Part shown: positions 41,529-50,048 of the stretch, in pieces
Numbering within the stretch: position 1 is the stretch's first letter
Layout: the number at the start of each line of letters is the position of its first letter
Assembly (NCBI RefSeq): GCF_014205165.1
Contig: NZ_JACHMZ010000001.1
Location: 62,001-126,000 of the forward strand
DNA: 64,000 bases
Direction: 5' to 3'
From: Micromonospora carbonacea
GTDB lineage: Bacteria; Actinomycetota; Actinomycetes; Mycobacteriales; Micromonosporaceae
Position numbers and translations under genes: made by a program
The notes under the pieces: model-generated
Database searches by the model: none
What the model was told of the DNA's origin: nothing
What the model saw: the letters and a program-made list of their open reading frames with translations, nothing else

Positions 41529-42929
41529 ATGACAGTCGGGTTGGCCCGGGTCACGATCAGCGCCCCCCAGCGCCGGGTCGACGTCGCCCTGCCCGAGCAG
41601 GTCCCCCTGGCCGAGCTGCTGCCCGAGGTGCTCCGGCACGCCGGCGAGGGGCTGGCCGACGACGGCGAACGGCACGGCGGCTGGGTGCTGCGCCGCACCG
41701 ACGGGGCGGTCCTGGCCACCGCCCAGGCGCTGCTGCCCCAGGGCGTCCGCGACGGCGAGGTGCTGCACCTGGTGCCGGCCCGCGCGCAGTGGCCCGAGCT
41801 GGAGTACGACGACGTGGTCGAGGCGATCGTCGACGGGGCCCGCCGCCGGGGTGCCGCCTGGTCGCCGGCCGCCACCCGGTGCGCCGCCCTGGCCGGGGCG
41901 GCCGTGCCGCTCGGCGTGGGGCTGCTCGCCGCCCTCGCCGCCGGCCCGGGGCCCGGGGCCGGCTGGCCCGTCGCGGTCGCGGTGGCGCTGCTGCTCACCC
42001 TCGCCGGGGCGGTCGCCTCCCGCGCGTACGGCGACGGGGCCACCGGCGCGACCCTCGGCGGCTACGCCCTGCCGTACGCGTTCGCCGCCGGCGCCCTCGC
42101 GGTCAGCTCCGGCGACCCGGTCGGCCCGGTCGCGCCGCTGCCCTGGCTGGGCGCCCCCGAGCTGCTGGCCGGCGCGGTGGCGTTGCTGCTGGTGGCGGTG
42201 CTCGGCCTGCTCGGGGTGGCCAGCCGGGTGCGGGTCTTCGTGGCCGGCGCGACGGTCGGCGCGGTCGGTGCGCCCGCCGCCCTCGGCGGGCTGGCGTTGA
42301 CCGCCGGGGGCGCCGCGGCGGTGCTGCTCTGCGCCCTGGTCTTCGCGCTCGGCGCGCTGCCGCTGCTGGCCATCCGGCTGGGCAAGATGCCGCTGCCGCC
42401 GATCACCCTGCCCGGCGACGGCGGCCCCGGCGCGGACGCCGCCCGGGACCTGCCGGACCGGGCCCGGGTGCACGCGGCGGTGGCCCGCACCGAGGAGATG
42501 CTCACCGGGATGCTGCTGGGGCACGCCGTGCTGGTGGCCGGGGCGGCGGTGGTGCTGGTGACGGCGGGCGGCGGGGCCGGGCGGCTGCTGGTCGCCGTGG
42601 TCTGCGCCGTGCTGCTGCTGCGCTCGCGGCTGTTCGTGGCGGTCCGCCACCGGGTGCCGCCGGTCGTCGCCGGGCTGGCCGGGGCCGCCCTGCTCGGCGG
42701 GGTGCTCGCCGGGGGCTCCGGGCCGGCGGGCCGGCTGGCGCTGGCCGTCGGCGGGCTGGCCGTCGCCCTGCTCGCCGTGGCGGCCGGCACCGCGTACGCG
42801 CGGCGGCCCGCCTCCCCGTACCTGGGCCGGGCGGCCGACCTGGTCGACACGGCGCTGGTGGTGTCCGTGGTGCCGGTGGCCTGCGCGGTGCTCGACCTGT
42901 ACGAGCGGGCCCGGGGGCTGCTCGGTTGA
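41529..42929 (+). CDS. eccD: Type VII secretion membrane protein EccD
   Basis: 466 residues. A YukD/ubiquitin-like domain (about 1-85: LARVTISAPQRRVDVALPE, LRRTDGAVLATAQALLPQGV, LHLVPAR) is followed by about eleven transmembrane helices, the EccD channel layout. ATG 41529 follows a GGAG nine bases upstream. Transcribed away from eccC, so both probably share the region 41428-41528. Its 3' end carries a strong hairpin overlapping the stop. Confidence 0.92.
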   Translation: MTVGLARVTISAPQRRVDVALPEQVPLAELLPEVLRHAGEGLADDGERHGGWVLRRTDGAVLATAQALLPQGVRDGEVLHLVPARAQWPELEYDDVVEAIVDGARRRGAAWSPAATRCAALAGAAVPLGVGLLAALAAGPGPGAGWPVAVAVALLLTLAGAVASRAYGDGATGATLGGYALPYAFAAGALAVSSGDPVGPVAPLPWLGAPELLAGAVALLLVAVLGLLGVASRVRVFVAGATVGAVGAPAALGGLALTAGGAAAVLLCALVFALGALPLLAIRLGKMPLPPITLPGDGGPGADAARDLPDRARVHAAVARTEEMLTGMLLGHAVLVAGAAVVLVTAGGGAGRLLVAVVCAVLLLRSRLFVAVRHRVPPVVAGLAGAALLGGVLAGGSGPAGRLALAVGGLAVALLAVAAGTAYARRPASPYLGRAADLVDTALVVSVVPVACAVLDLYERARGLLG

Positions 42930-42945
42930 GCGGCTCCCGGGCCCG
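42906..42945. terminator. Hairpin overlapping the eccD stop, between convergent genes
   Basis: CGGGCCCGGG (42906-42915) pairs with CCCGGGCCCG (42936-42945), and pairing extends by a few bases inward with one G-U. It can end eccD and the convergent ppa gene. Confidence 0.6.
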
Positions 42946-42960
42946 TCGGCGTGGGTGGGG

Positions 42961-43467
42961 TCAGTGGATGGTCTCGCCGCGCTCCTCGGCCTCCTTGGCC
43001 CGCCGGTACGACGCGCGGATCTCGGCCTCCGCCTCGACGCGACCGACCCAGGTCGCGCCCTCGACCGACTTGCCGGGCTCCAGGTCCTTGTACACCTCGA
43101 AGAAGTGCTGGATCTCCAGCCGGTCGAACTCGCCGAGGTGGTGGATGTCGCGCAGGTGCTCCTGGCGCGGGTCCTCGTAGGGCACGCAGAGGACCTTGTC
43201 GTCGCCGCCCTTCTCGTCGGTCATCCGGAACATGCCGATGGTGCGGCAGCGGATCAGGCAGCCCGGGAACGTCGGCTCGGGGACCAGCACCAGCGCGTCC
43301 AGCGGGTCGCCGTCCTCGCCCAGGGTGCCCTCGATGAACCCGTAGTCCGCCGGATACTGCGTGGACGTGAAGAGGGTGCGGTCCAGCCTGATCCGGCCGG
43401 TCGCGTGGTCCACCTCGTACTTGTTGCGGTGACCCTTGGGGATCTCAACCGTGACGTCGAAATCCAT
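42961..43467 (-). CDS. ppa: Inorganic pyrophosphatase
   Basis: 168 residues, a normal family I enzyme. Metal site motif [12 protein letters not shown] is intact, as is [13 protein letters not shown] and the ADYGFIEGT segment. It hydrolyses pyrophosphate from biosynthesis. ATG 43467 is preferred over upstream starts because the fold begins at DFDVTVEIP and a GGGAGCG precedes. Divergent from dacB, as in mycobacteria (Rv3628/Rv3627c order). Confidence 0.95.
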   Translation of the reverse strand: MDFDVTVEIPKGHRNKYEVDHATGRIRLDRTLFTSTQYPADYGFIEGTLGEDGDPLDALVLVPEPTFPGCLIRCRTIGMFRMTDEKGGDDKVLCVPYEDPRQEHLRDIHHLGEFDRLEIQHFFEVYKDLEPGKSVEGATWVGRVEAEAEIRASYRRAKEAEERGETIH

Positions 43468-43623
43468 TTCCCACGCTCCCTCGTTTGCCCACGCTGGCTG
43501 ACGGAACCAAGTGGCGGCGCTCCCCGCGCAGGTGAATGCCCACCCGCCCGCTCCGGCCGCCGCATAGTGTTCGGACCGAAGTAGTGTCACCCAAGCTGTT
43601 TTCCGCACGGGGAGGAGGGGGTC

Positions 43624-45447
43624 GTGGGGAGGGAAGATTCACACTACCGCCCGCAGGGGGTTGACGGGCGGAAGAAGCCGCGCCCGGGGTCCGGGAGCGC
43701 GACCGGACGGGTGCCGGTCCCCGAGGCGCACGTCCCGCGGGCCCAGGAGCCGGCCGTGACCGACTTCGACCCGGAGGCCACCGCCCCGGTCGTGACGTCC
43801 GGCGAGCAGGTGTGGCGTCCCCCGGGCGGCGACCGCGCCCCGGAGCTGGCCGCGCCCCCCGCCGCCCCCGCCGTCTCCGCCGCGCCGGCGGCCCCCGGCG
43901 GGCCGGACCCGGCCACCGCGTCGGTCCCGCCCACGCCCGGCGGTCCCGCCGACCCGCCGGCGGGCCCCCCGCCGGCTTACGCCCCGCCGCCCGCCCGCCG
44001 ACGCCGCCTCCCGCTGGCCGTGCTCGCCGTGGTGCTGCTGTTCGCCCTGGTCGGCGCGGGCTTGGCGGTGGTCCGGCCCGGCCCGGTCGCCGGCTGGCTC
44101 GGCGACGGCGGGGAGCCCTCCCGGGCCGACGCCGAGGTCGTCGAGCCGGACCCGACCCCGGTCCTCGCCGGCCCCGACGCGCACGCCCCGGAGCCCACCG
44201 CCGACGGGGTGAAGGCCGCGATCGAGCCGCTGCTGGCCGCCCCGGAGCTGGGCGACCGGGTGAACGTCTCCGTCGCCGACGTGACGACCGGCCGGTCGCT
44301 CTACTCGCGGGGCGGCGACGACGCCACCGTGCCCGCCTCGGTGACCAAGCTGGCGACCGCGGTGACCGTGCTGGCCGCCCGCGGCCCCGACCACCGTGTG
44401 CCGACCCGGGCGGTTGCCGGCGCGGCCCCGGGGGAGGTGGTGCTCGTCGGCGGCGGCGACCCGACCCTCGCCGTAGACGGCGAGGGCTTCTACCCCGGCG
44501 CGGCCCGCCTCGACGACCTGGCCGAGCAGGTCAGGACGGCGCTCGGCGGCACCGCGCCGACCCGGGTCACCGTCGACTCCTCGCTCTTCCCCGGCCCGGT
44601 CTACGGGCCCGGCTGGGACTCCGACATCCCGACCGGCGGCTTCGGCGCGGCGATCAGCGCGTTGATGACCGACGGCGCGCGGGTGGACCCGGTGGCGGCG
44701 AAGAAGAACTTCGAGGCCAGCCACGGCTGGGCGCAGCGCAGCCCCCAGCCGGACCTGGCCGCCGGCCGCGCCTTCGCCCGGCTGCTGGGGCTCACCGGCG
44801 CCGCCGCCCAGGTCAAGCGGGGCGCCGCGCCGACCTCCGGTGACGCCTCGGCCGGCACGGCCCCGGCCCCCGGCACCGAGCTGGGCAAGGTCGAGTCCCC
44901 GCCGATGATCCGGCTGGTCGACATGATGATCACCGACAGCGACAACGTGATCGCCGAGGCGCTCGCCCGGCAGGTGGCGCTGGCCCGGGACCAGCCGGCG
45001 TCCTTCGCCGGCGGCGCGGCGGCGATGGACATCGTCCTCGGCGAGCTGGGCCTGCCCGCCGACGAGATCACCCTCTCCGACGCCAGCGGGCTGTCCCGCA
45101 GCGACCGGATCAGCCCGTCCCTGCTGACCGACCTGATCGCCATCGCCGGCGACGGCTCACACCCGGAGCTCGGCAGCATCTTCGGCGGCCTGCCGGTGGC
45201 CGGCTGGTCGGGCACCCTGGACGGGCGGTACCGGTCGGACGGCACGACGGCCGGGGCCGGGGTGGTCCGCGCCAAGACCGGCACGCTGACCGGGGTGCAC
45301 GCCATCGCCGGGTTGGTCACCACGGCCGACGGGCGGCTGCTCACCTTCGCCGTGCTCGCCGACAAGGCCCCGGCCGGGAGCCTCGACGACACCCGCCGCG
45401 CCCTCGACCGCGTCACGTCCGCCCTGGCCCGCTGCGGCTGCCATTGA
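43624..45447 (+). CDS. dacB: D-alanyl-D-alanine carboxypeptidase/endopeptidase (PBP4 type)
   Basis: 607 residues. A Pro/Ala-rich cytoplasmic tail of about 125 residues, one transmembrane helix ([22 protein letters not shown]) and an outer S13 domain. Catalytic triads: Ser239-x-x-Lys242 (PASVTKLA), Ser439-Asp-Asn (TDSDNVIAE) and Lys551-Thr-Gly (RAKTGTLTG), all intact. It trims or cleaves peptidoglycan peptides. GTG 43624 is preceded by GGAGGAGGGGG. The long N-terminal tail is unusual against E. coli PBP4 but common in actinomycetes. Confidence 0.92.
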   Translation: MGREDSHYRPQGVDGRKKPRPGSGSATGRVPVPEAHVPRAQEPAVTDFDPEATAPVVTSGEQVWRPPGGDRAPELAAPPAAPAVSAAPAAPGGPDPATASVPPTPGGPADPPAGPPPAYAPPPARRRRLPLAVLAVVLLFALVGAGLAVVRPGPVAGWLGDGGEPSRADAEVVEPDPTPVLAGPDAHAPEPTADGVKAAIEPLLAAPELGDRVNVSVADVTTGRSLYSRGGDDATVPASVTKLATAVTVLAARGPDHRVPTRAVAGAAPGEVVLVGGGDPTLAVDGEGFYPGAARLDDLAEQVRTALGGTAPTRVTVDSSLFPGPVYGPGWDSDIPTGGFGAAISALMTDGARVDPVAAKKNFEASHGWAQRSPQPDLAAGRAFARLLGLTGAAAQVKRGAAPTSGDASAGTAPAPGTELGKVESPPMIRLVDMMITDSDNVIAEALARQVALARDQPASFAGGAAAMDIVLGELGLPADEITLSDASGLSRSDRISPSLLTDLIAIAGDGSHPELGSIFGGLPVAGWSGTLDGRYRSDGTTAGAGVVRAKTGTLTGVHAIAGLVTTADGRLLTFAVLADKAPAGSLDDTRRALDRVTSALARCGCH

Positions 45448-45504
45448 CCGCTTCGCGGTGATATGTCCTTGGATTCCCGAAAGGTGGGGGTGTCCCGGCG
45501 CGGG

Positions 45505-45516
45505 TACGGTGGGTAC
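45505..45516 (+). promoter_or_regulatory. Putative -10 (TACGGT) of a leaderless metalloprotease gene
   Basis: TACGGT at 45505-45510 ends six bases before ATG 45517. No Shine-Dalgarno is present. Confidence 0.35.
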
Positions 45517-46581
45517 ATGGCGCAGTTCGTGGACTGGGATCTGGCCGCCGCGACGGCGGGGGCCCTGGGCAAGTCGGGGCCCCGGGTGTCGTACGCCGAG
45601 GCCACCGAGGTGGTCTCCGAGCTGCGGCGGCTGACCGACGAGGCGGCCGGGCACGTGGCCGACTACACGGGGCTGCGGTCCCAGGTGGTCCACCCGCCCG
45701 TGCGGGTGGTCGACCGCCGGGACTGGGCGGCCACCAACATCGCCGGCCTGCGGGAGGTGATCACCCCGCTGGTCAGCCGGCTCTCCGGCGACAAGCCGCC
45801 GGGCCCGCTCACCGAGGCGGTCGGCTCCCGGCTCACCGGCGTGCAGGCCGGCACCGTCCTGGCCTACCTGTCCGGCCGGGTCCTCGGCCAATATGAGGTC
45901 TTCTCCGGCGATCCCGGCCAGCTGCTGCTCGTCGCGCCGAACATCGTCGAGGTGGAGCGGAAGCTCGGGGCCGACCCGCGCGACTTCCGGCTCTGGGTCT
46001 GCCTGCACGAGGTCACCCACCGCACCCAGTTCACGGCCGTGCCCTGGATGCGCGCCTACTTCCTCGGCGAGGTGCAGGCGTTCGTCGACGCCTCGCAGGG
46101 CGGCGAGCACCTGCTGGAGCGGCTGCGCCGGGGCGTCGCCACCCTCTCCGACGCGGTGAAGGATCCGCAGAGCCGGGCCAGCGTGCTGGACATCGTGCAG
46201 ACCCCCGCCCAGCGGGCCGTGCTCGACCGGCTCACCGCGCTGATGACCCTGCTGGAGGGGCACGCCGAGTTCGTCATGGACGGCGTCGGCCCGCAGGTCA
46301 TCCCCAGCGTCGAGTCGATCCGGGCCGCGTTCAACCGGCGGCGGGAGACGGGCAACCCGCTGGAGAAGGCGATCCGCCGGCTGCTCGGCGTCGAGGTCAA
46401 GATGCGCCAGTACGCCGAGGGCCGCAAGTTCGTCCACGGGGTCGTCGAGCGCGTCGGCATGGCCGGCTTCAACAAGATCTTCGGCTCCCCGCTGACCCTG
46501 CCCCGCCTCGACGAGCTGGGCGACCCCGACGCGTGGGTCGCCCGGGTGCACGGACCGGCCGCCGCCTCGGCCGCCGGCTGA
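45517..46581 (+). CDS. Zinc-dependent metalloprotease-like protein (DUF2342)
   Basis: 354 residues. Begins at AQFVDWDLAAATAG; the active-site motif is HEVTH (HExxH) in LWVCLHEVTHRTQF. Other conserved stretches are VLGQYEVF, LLLVAPNI and LLEGHAEFVMDG, which supplies the third ligand region. Also called a coenzyme F420 biosynthesis-associated protein; the substrate is unknown. An upstream in-frame start at 45463 is less likely because a -10 box lies at 45505. tilS follows after ten bases, as in Rv3626c-Rv3625c. Confidence 0.9.
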   Translation: MAQFVDWDLAAATAGALGKSGPRVSYAEATEVVSELRRLTDEAAGHVADYTGLRSQVVHPPVRVVDRRDWAATNIAGLREVITPLVSRLSGDKPPGPLTEAVGSRLTGVQAGTVLAYLSGRVLGQYEVFSGDPGQLLLVAPNIVEVERKLGADPRDFRLWVCLHEVTHRTQFTAVPWMRAYFLGEVQAFVDASQGGEHLLERLRRGVATLSDAVKDPQSRASVLDIVQTPAQRAVLDRLTALMTLLEGHAEFVMDGVGPQVIPSVESIRAAFNRRRETGNPLEKAIRRLLGVEVKMRQYAEGRKFVHGVVERVGMAGFNKIFGSPLTLPRLDELGDPDAWVARVHGPAAASAAG

Positions 46582-46591
46582 CCGTACGCCG

Positions 46592-47617
46592 ATGCCCGCG
46601 CTCGCCCCGGCGGTCGCCGCCGTCCGGCTCGCGGTCCGCCGCGCGCTGACCGGGCTGCCCGGGGCCGGGCCGGTGCTCGTCGCCTGCTCGGGCGGGGCCG
46701 ACTCGCTGGCCCTGGCCGCCGCCGCCGCGTTCGTCGCGCCCCGGCTGGGCCGCCCGGTCGGCCTCGTCACCGTCGACCACGCGCTCCAGGCCGGCTCCGA
46801 CCGGCGGGCCGCCGACGTCGCGGCCTGGGCCGCCGGGGCCGGCTTCGCGCCGGCCGAAGCGGTACGCGTCGACGTCGCCGGCCGCCCCGGCGGCCCCGAG
46901 GCGGCGGCCCGCGAGGCGCGCTACCAGGCGCTCGCCGAGGCGGCCCGGCGGCACGGGGCGGCTGCCCTGCTCACCGGGCACACCCGCGACGACCAGGCCG
47001 AGACGGTGCTGCTGGCGCTGGCCCGGGGCGCCGGCCCGCGCGGGCTGGCCGGGATGCCGCCCCGGCGGGACCTGGCCGGCGTGCCGCTGCTGCGGCCCCT
47101 GCTCGACACCAGCCGCGAGCAGACCCGCAAGGCGTGCGCCGCGCTCGGCCTCAGCCCGTGGGAGGACCCGCACAACGCCGACCCGTCGTACGCCCGGGCC
47201 CGGGTCCGGGCCGACGCGCTGCCCGCGCTGGTCCGCGCGCTCGGCCCCGGGGTGGTGGACAGCCTGGCCCGCAGCGCCCGCCTGGCGGCCGCCGACGCGG
47301 CGGCCCTCGACGAGCTGGCCGCCGCCGCCCTGCCCGCCGCCTCGTCGGCCGCCGACGGCCCGGCCGGCGTGCGGGCCCCCGGCGGCGGGCTGGCCGTGGC
47401 GGCACTGGCCGGGCTCGCCCCGGCCGTGCGGACCCGGGTGCTGCACGCCTGGGCCCGGGAGCTGGGCGCGTCGCCGGCCGCGCTGTCGCACCGGCACGTC
47501 GGGGCGCTCGACGCCCTGGTCACCGACTGGCACGGTCAGGGCGAGGTCCATCTGCCCGGCGGCCTCCGGGTGGGCCGCCGCGCGGGCCGGTTGACCGCGG
47601 CCGGGCCGCCCGGCTGA
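46592..47617 (+). CDS. tilS: tRNA(Ile)-lysidine synthase
   Basis: 341 residues. The PP-loop CSGGADSLALA binds ATP; GLVTVDHALQAGS and LLTGHTRDDQAETVLL are typical TilS motifs, and a C-terminal substrate domain follows. It adds lysine to C34 of tRNA-Ile so that AUA is read correctly, an essential function. ATG 46592 lies ten bases after the DUF2342 gene. A long interrupted inverted repeat follows the stop. Confidence 0.92.
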   Translation: MPALAPAVAAVRLAVRRALTGLPGAGPVLVACSGGADSLALAAAAAFVAPRLGRPVGLVTVDHALQAGSDRRAADVAAWAAGAGFAPAEAVRVDVAGRPGGPEAAAREARYQALAEAARRHGAAALLTGHTRDDQAETVLLALARGAGPRGLAGMPPRRDLAGVPLLRPLLDTSREQTRKACAALGLSPWEDPHNADPSYARARVRADALPALVRALGPGVVDSLARSARLAAADAAALDELAAAALPAASSAADGPAGVRAPGGGLAVAALAGLAPAVRTRVLHAWARELGASPAALSHRHVGALDALVTDWHGQGEVHLPGGLRVGRRAGRLTAAGPPG

Positions 47618-47656
47618 CCGACGTCGCGCCGGCTGCGCCCACTCCGCCGCCCCGGC

Positions 47657-47743
47657 CCGGGTGATCGACACGATGCCGGCGGCCTGGGGGCTTCCGGTCC
47701 CCGGTGACCCCGCCAGGTCGCCGACCCCGTGTGGATCACCCGG
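47657..47743. terminator. Long-range inverted repeat between tilS and the AraC-type gene
   Basis: CCGGGTGATCGACACG (47657-47672) pairs with 47728-47743 at 15 of 16 positions. The 55 bases between contain further complementary G/C blocks. The right arm covers the end of the convergent regulator gene. It probably stops transcription from both sides. Confidence 0.55.
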
Positions 47744-48707
47744 ACCGGGCGGGCGCGACGCGGTCGCGGAAGGTGGTGCGGTAGGCGTGCGGGGTGGTGC
47801 CGACCCGCCGGGCGAAGTGGTGCCGCAGCGCCGCGGCGTCGCCGAACCCGGAGCGCCCGGCCACGCTCTCCACGCTCAGCCCGGTCTCCTCCAGCAGCCG
47901 CCGGGCCAGCAGCACCCGCTGGTTGGTCAGCCAGTCGTGCGGGGTGGTGCCGGTCTCGGCGCGGAACCGGCGGGCGAAGGTGCGCGGCGTCATGCCGGCG
48001 TGCGCGGCGAGCTCCTCGACGGTGACCGGCCGGTCCAGGTGACCCATCAGCCACGCCAGGACCGGCTCCAGGGTCGCCGCCTCGGGGGCCTTCGGGATGG
48101 GCGCCTCGACGTACTGCGACTGGCCGCCGTCGCGGTGCGGCGGGACGACCATCCGGCGGGCGAGCCGGGTGGCGGTGGCCGAGCCGTGCTCGTGGCGCAC
48201 CAGGTGCAGGCAGGCGTCGATCCCCGCCGCCGTGCCGGCACCCGTGAGCAGGCGGCCGTCGGCCACGTAGAGCGAGTCGCAGCGGACCCTCGCCCGGGGG
48301 TGCCGGCGCTGCAACTCGTCGACGTGGCGCCAGTGGGTCGTGCACTCCCGGTCGTCGAGCAGCCCGGCCGCGCCGAGCACGAACGCGCCGGAACAGACGC
48401 TGAGCACGTACGCGCCGCGCGCGTGGGCCCGGCGCAGCGCCGCCAGCACCTCGGGCGGCGCGACCGCGCCGTCGTGGTGCCCGGGGACCGCCACGAGGTC
48501 GGCGTCCTCGACGGGCGTCAGGTCCGCGTCCGGGGTGACGAGGAAGCCGGAGGAGGTGCGCACCGGAGCGCCGCCGGCGGTGCAGACGTCGAACCGGTAG
48601 CCGGGGAAGCCGTCGTCGGTGCGGTCGGTGCCGAACACCTCGGCGAACACGCCCAGCTCGAACGGGGCCACCCGGTCGATCATGACGACGGCGACGGAAC
48701 GGAGCAT
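47736..48707 (-). CDS. GlxA-like regulator: DJ-1/PfpI domain plus AraC HTH
   Basis: 323 residues. The N-terminal DJ-1/PfpI domain (about 1-180) has VVMIDRVAPFELGVFAEVF and a nucleophile-elbow region SVCSGAFVLGAAGLL; the C-terminal AraC pair of HTHs reads VEELAAHAGMTPRTFARRFRAETG and VAGRSGFGDAAALRHHF. Family members regulate amine or carbon use, and the DJ-1 part is usually a sensor. ATG 48707 lies six bases after TACCCT on its strand, suggesting a leaderless mRNA. A TGGCA palindrome operator sits upstream. Confidence 0.9.
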   Translation of the reverse strand: MLRSVAVVMIDRVAPFELGVFAEVFGTDRTDDGFPGYRFDVCTAGGAPVRTSSGFLVTPDADLTPVEDADLVAVPGHHDGAVAPPEVLAALRRAHARGAYVLSVCSGAFVLGAAGLLDDRECTTHWRHVDELQRRHPRARVRCDSLYVADGRLLTGAGTAAGIDACLHLVRHEHGSATATRLARRMVVPPHRDGGQSQYVEAPIPKAPEAATLEPVLAWLMGHLDRPVTVEELAAHAGMTPRTFARRFRAETGTTPHDWLTNQRVLLARRLLEETGLSVESVAGRSGFGDAAALRHHFARRVGTTPHAYRTTFRDRVAPARSG

Positions 48708-48713
48708 GTGACG

Positions 48714-48719
48714 AGGGTA
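48714..48719 (-). promoter_or_regulatory. Putative -10 (TACCCT) of the AraC-type gene
   Basis: On the minus strand TACCCT ends six bases before ATG 48707. The operator at 48729-48767 would cover the -35 position. Confidence 0.4.
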
Positions 48720-48728
48720 ACCGCACCG

Positions 48729-48767
48729 GTGGCAGGAAATCGAGGTGCAGTGGCATTCCTGCCACTG
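48729..48767. promoter_or_regulatory. TGGCA/TGCCA operator for the AraC-type regulator
   Basis: CAGTGGCA-TTCC-TGCCACTG at 48748-48767 is a perfect palindrome, and another GTGGCAGGAA at 48729-48738 pairs with TTCCTGCCAC at 48756-48765. Three TGGCA sites in 40 bases upstream of the regulator fit autoregulation and control of the divergent 45-residue gene. Confidence 0.55.
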
Positions 48768-48857
48768 TCCCGCCGTCCGGTGGAGGCGCAGACTGGGTCA
48801 AGTCCGGTGCGCACCGGCGGCGAAAGCACCCCAGATCCTGCGAAAGCGAGCGCCGCC

Positions 48858-48995
48858 ATGGAATCCCTGTTGCTCCTGCTCTTCCTGCTCCTCCTCGCCG
48901 TCGCCCCGGCGGCCGGCCTCACCGTCGACAGCCGGGACTCGGCGGACTGGAAGCCCACCGACTGCGGCCGCCGGTGGCGGTCCCGCACCTGCTGA
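48858..48995 (+). CDS. 45-residue membrane or exported peptide
   Basis: Starts ATG 48858 and has a leucine-rich hydrophobic run (LLLLLFLLLLAVAPAAG) followed by a charged, hydrophilic tail LTVDSRDSADWKPTDCGRR ending in a Cys. The codons end in G/C. It is divergent from the AraC-type regulator and has its own hairpin 34 bases downstream, so it looks like a separate transcription unit. Function unknown; it resembles small actinomycete proteins annotated only as hypothetical. Confidence 0.65.
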   Translation: MESLLLLLFLLLLAVAPAAGLTVDSRDSADWKPTDCGRRWRSRTC

Positions 48996-49028
48996 CCTGA
49001 TTGCTGTTGGTATGCGCGAGAAATGCCA

Positions 49029-49061
49029 GGCGGGGCCGCCCCCGAAAGAGGCGGCCCCGCC
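49029..49061 (+). terminator. Hairpin between the 45-residue gene and hpt
   Basis: Perfect 12-bp arms GGCGGGGCCGCC (49029-49040) and complement (49050-49061), nine-base loop. It separates the small gene from hpt. Confidence 0.7.
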
Positions 49062-49097
49062 GACGGGGAGCATCCGGCGTACGGCAGGCTAGGAGCC

Positions 49098-49670
49098 ATG
49101 GCTGACGGCTCCTGGTACGACGCCGACATCGACCACGTGATCATTTCCGAGGCGCAGATCCGCGAGAAGACCGCAGAGCTGGCCAAGCAGGTGTCGGCGG
49201 ACCACGCCGACGTCGACGGGCTGCTGCTGGTCTGCGTGCTCAAGGGCGCGGTCATGTTCATGGCCGACTTCGCCCGGGCGCTCGGCCGGCACGGCCCCCC
49301 GGTCGAGTTGGACTTCATGGCGATCTCCTCGTACGGCCAGGGCACCACCTCCTCCGGCGTGGTGCGCATCCTCAAGGACCTGGACCGGGACATCGCCGGC
49401 CGGCACGTGGTGGTCGTGGAGGACATCGTCGACTCCGGCCTCACCCTGTCCTGGCTGCTGCGCTACCTGGAGTCGCGGTCGGCGGCCAGCGTCGAGGTCG
49501 TCGCCCTGTTCCGCAAGCCGGAGGCGATCAAGGTCCCGGTGCCGGTGAAGTACGTCGGGTTCGACATCCCCACCGAGTTCGTCGTCGGCTACGGCCTCGA
49601 CTTCGGCGAGCGCTACCGCGAGCTGCCCTACGTCGGGGTGCTCAAGCCCGAGGTCTACGCCCGCGCCTGA
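49098..49670 (+). CDS. hpt: Hypoxanthine phosphoribosyltransferase
   Basis: 190 residues. PRPP-binding motif VVVVEDIVDSGLTLSWLL and LVCVLKGAVMFMADF are canonical, with FDIPTEFVVGYGLDFGERYR near the end. It salvages hypoxanthine/guanine to IMP/GMP. ATG 49098 has AGGAG very close upstream (two bases gap), unusually tight. The same order, hpt then ftsH and folE, occurs in mycobacteria. Confidence 0.93.
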   Translation: MADGSWYDADIDHVIISEAQIREKTAELAKQVSADHADVDGLLLVCVLKGAVMFMADFARALGRHGPPVELDFMAISSYGQGTTSSGVVRILKDLDRDIAGRHVVVVEDIVDSGLTLSWLLRYLESRSAASVEVVALFRKPEAIKVPVPVKYVGFDIPTEFVVGYGLDFGERYRELPYVGVLKPEVYARA

Positions 49671-50048
49671 CCACGCGGCGGGCGCGGGCCCGTCAAGCGG
49701 ACGTTCAGCGCGCTCTCAGCTGATCGGACTACGGTAGAGGCCGGTGGTGTGGACGCACCCTCCACGTCCGACCCCCCGACCCGCGTGACCGGGCGGTCGG
49801 GTGGCCGGGCGGGGAAACCACGCCACGCCGGCTGAAACCCGGTTCGCCTTACGCGTAACTGCTGGCCTCGCAAGGCCACATGTCGCGCACACGGTGTACC
49901 GTCGAGTGACCGTGACGCGGCAGTGACGCGTCCCGGGGTCGAGGCCGGCCCGCACGGCGGCTCCGGCCGCCGCCGCGGCGGCGACAGCCATTCAGACGGT
50001 CAGGACGTCGATCAGGAGGATGCGGGCGTCTCGGCGCTCGACAACAGC
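49671..50048 (+). promoter_or_regulatory. 378-base region upstream of ftsH
   Basis: No gene is convincing. It holds a TACGGT at 49730-49735 (-10-like), a short hairpin TGGCCT-CGCA-AGGCCA (49863-49878) and a 12-base palindrome ACGGTGTACCGT (49891-49902), so a long 5' leader of ftsH is plausible. An AGGAGG at 50013-50018 is not at a useful distance from any in-frame start of ftsH. Confidence 0.45.

Noticed and set aside
35830..41532. A 1900-codon open frame on the plus strand opposite mycP/eccC
   Set aside because: It is an antisense shadow: the minus strand carries mycP and eccC with full catalytic motifs, and the plus reading is a low-complexity Arg/Gly/Gln/Pro chain without recognisable domains. 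High GC makes stop codons rare in the other frames.
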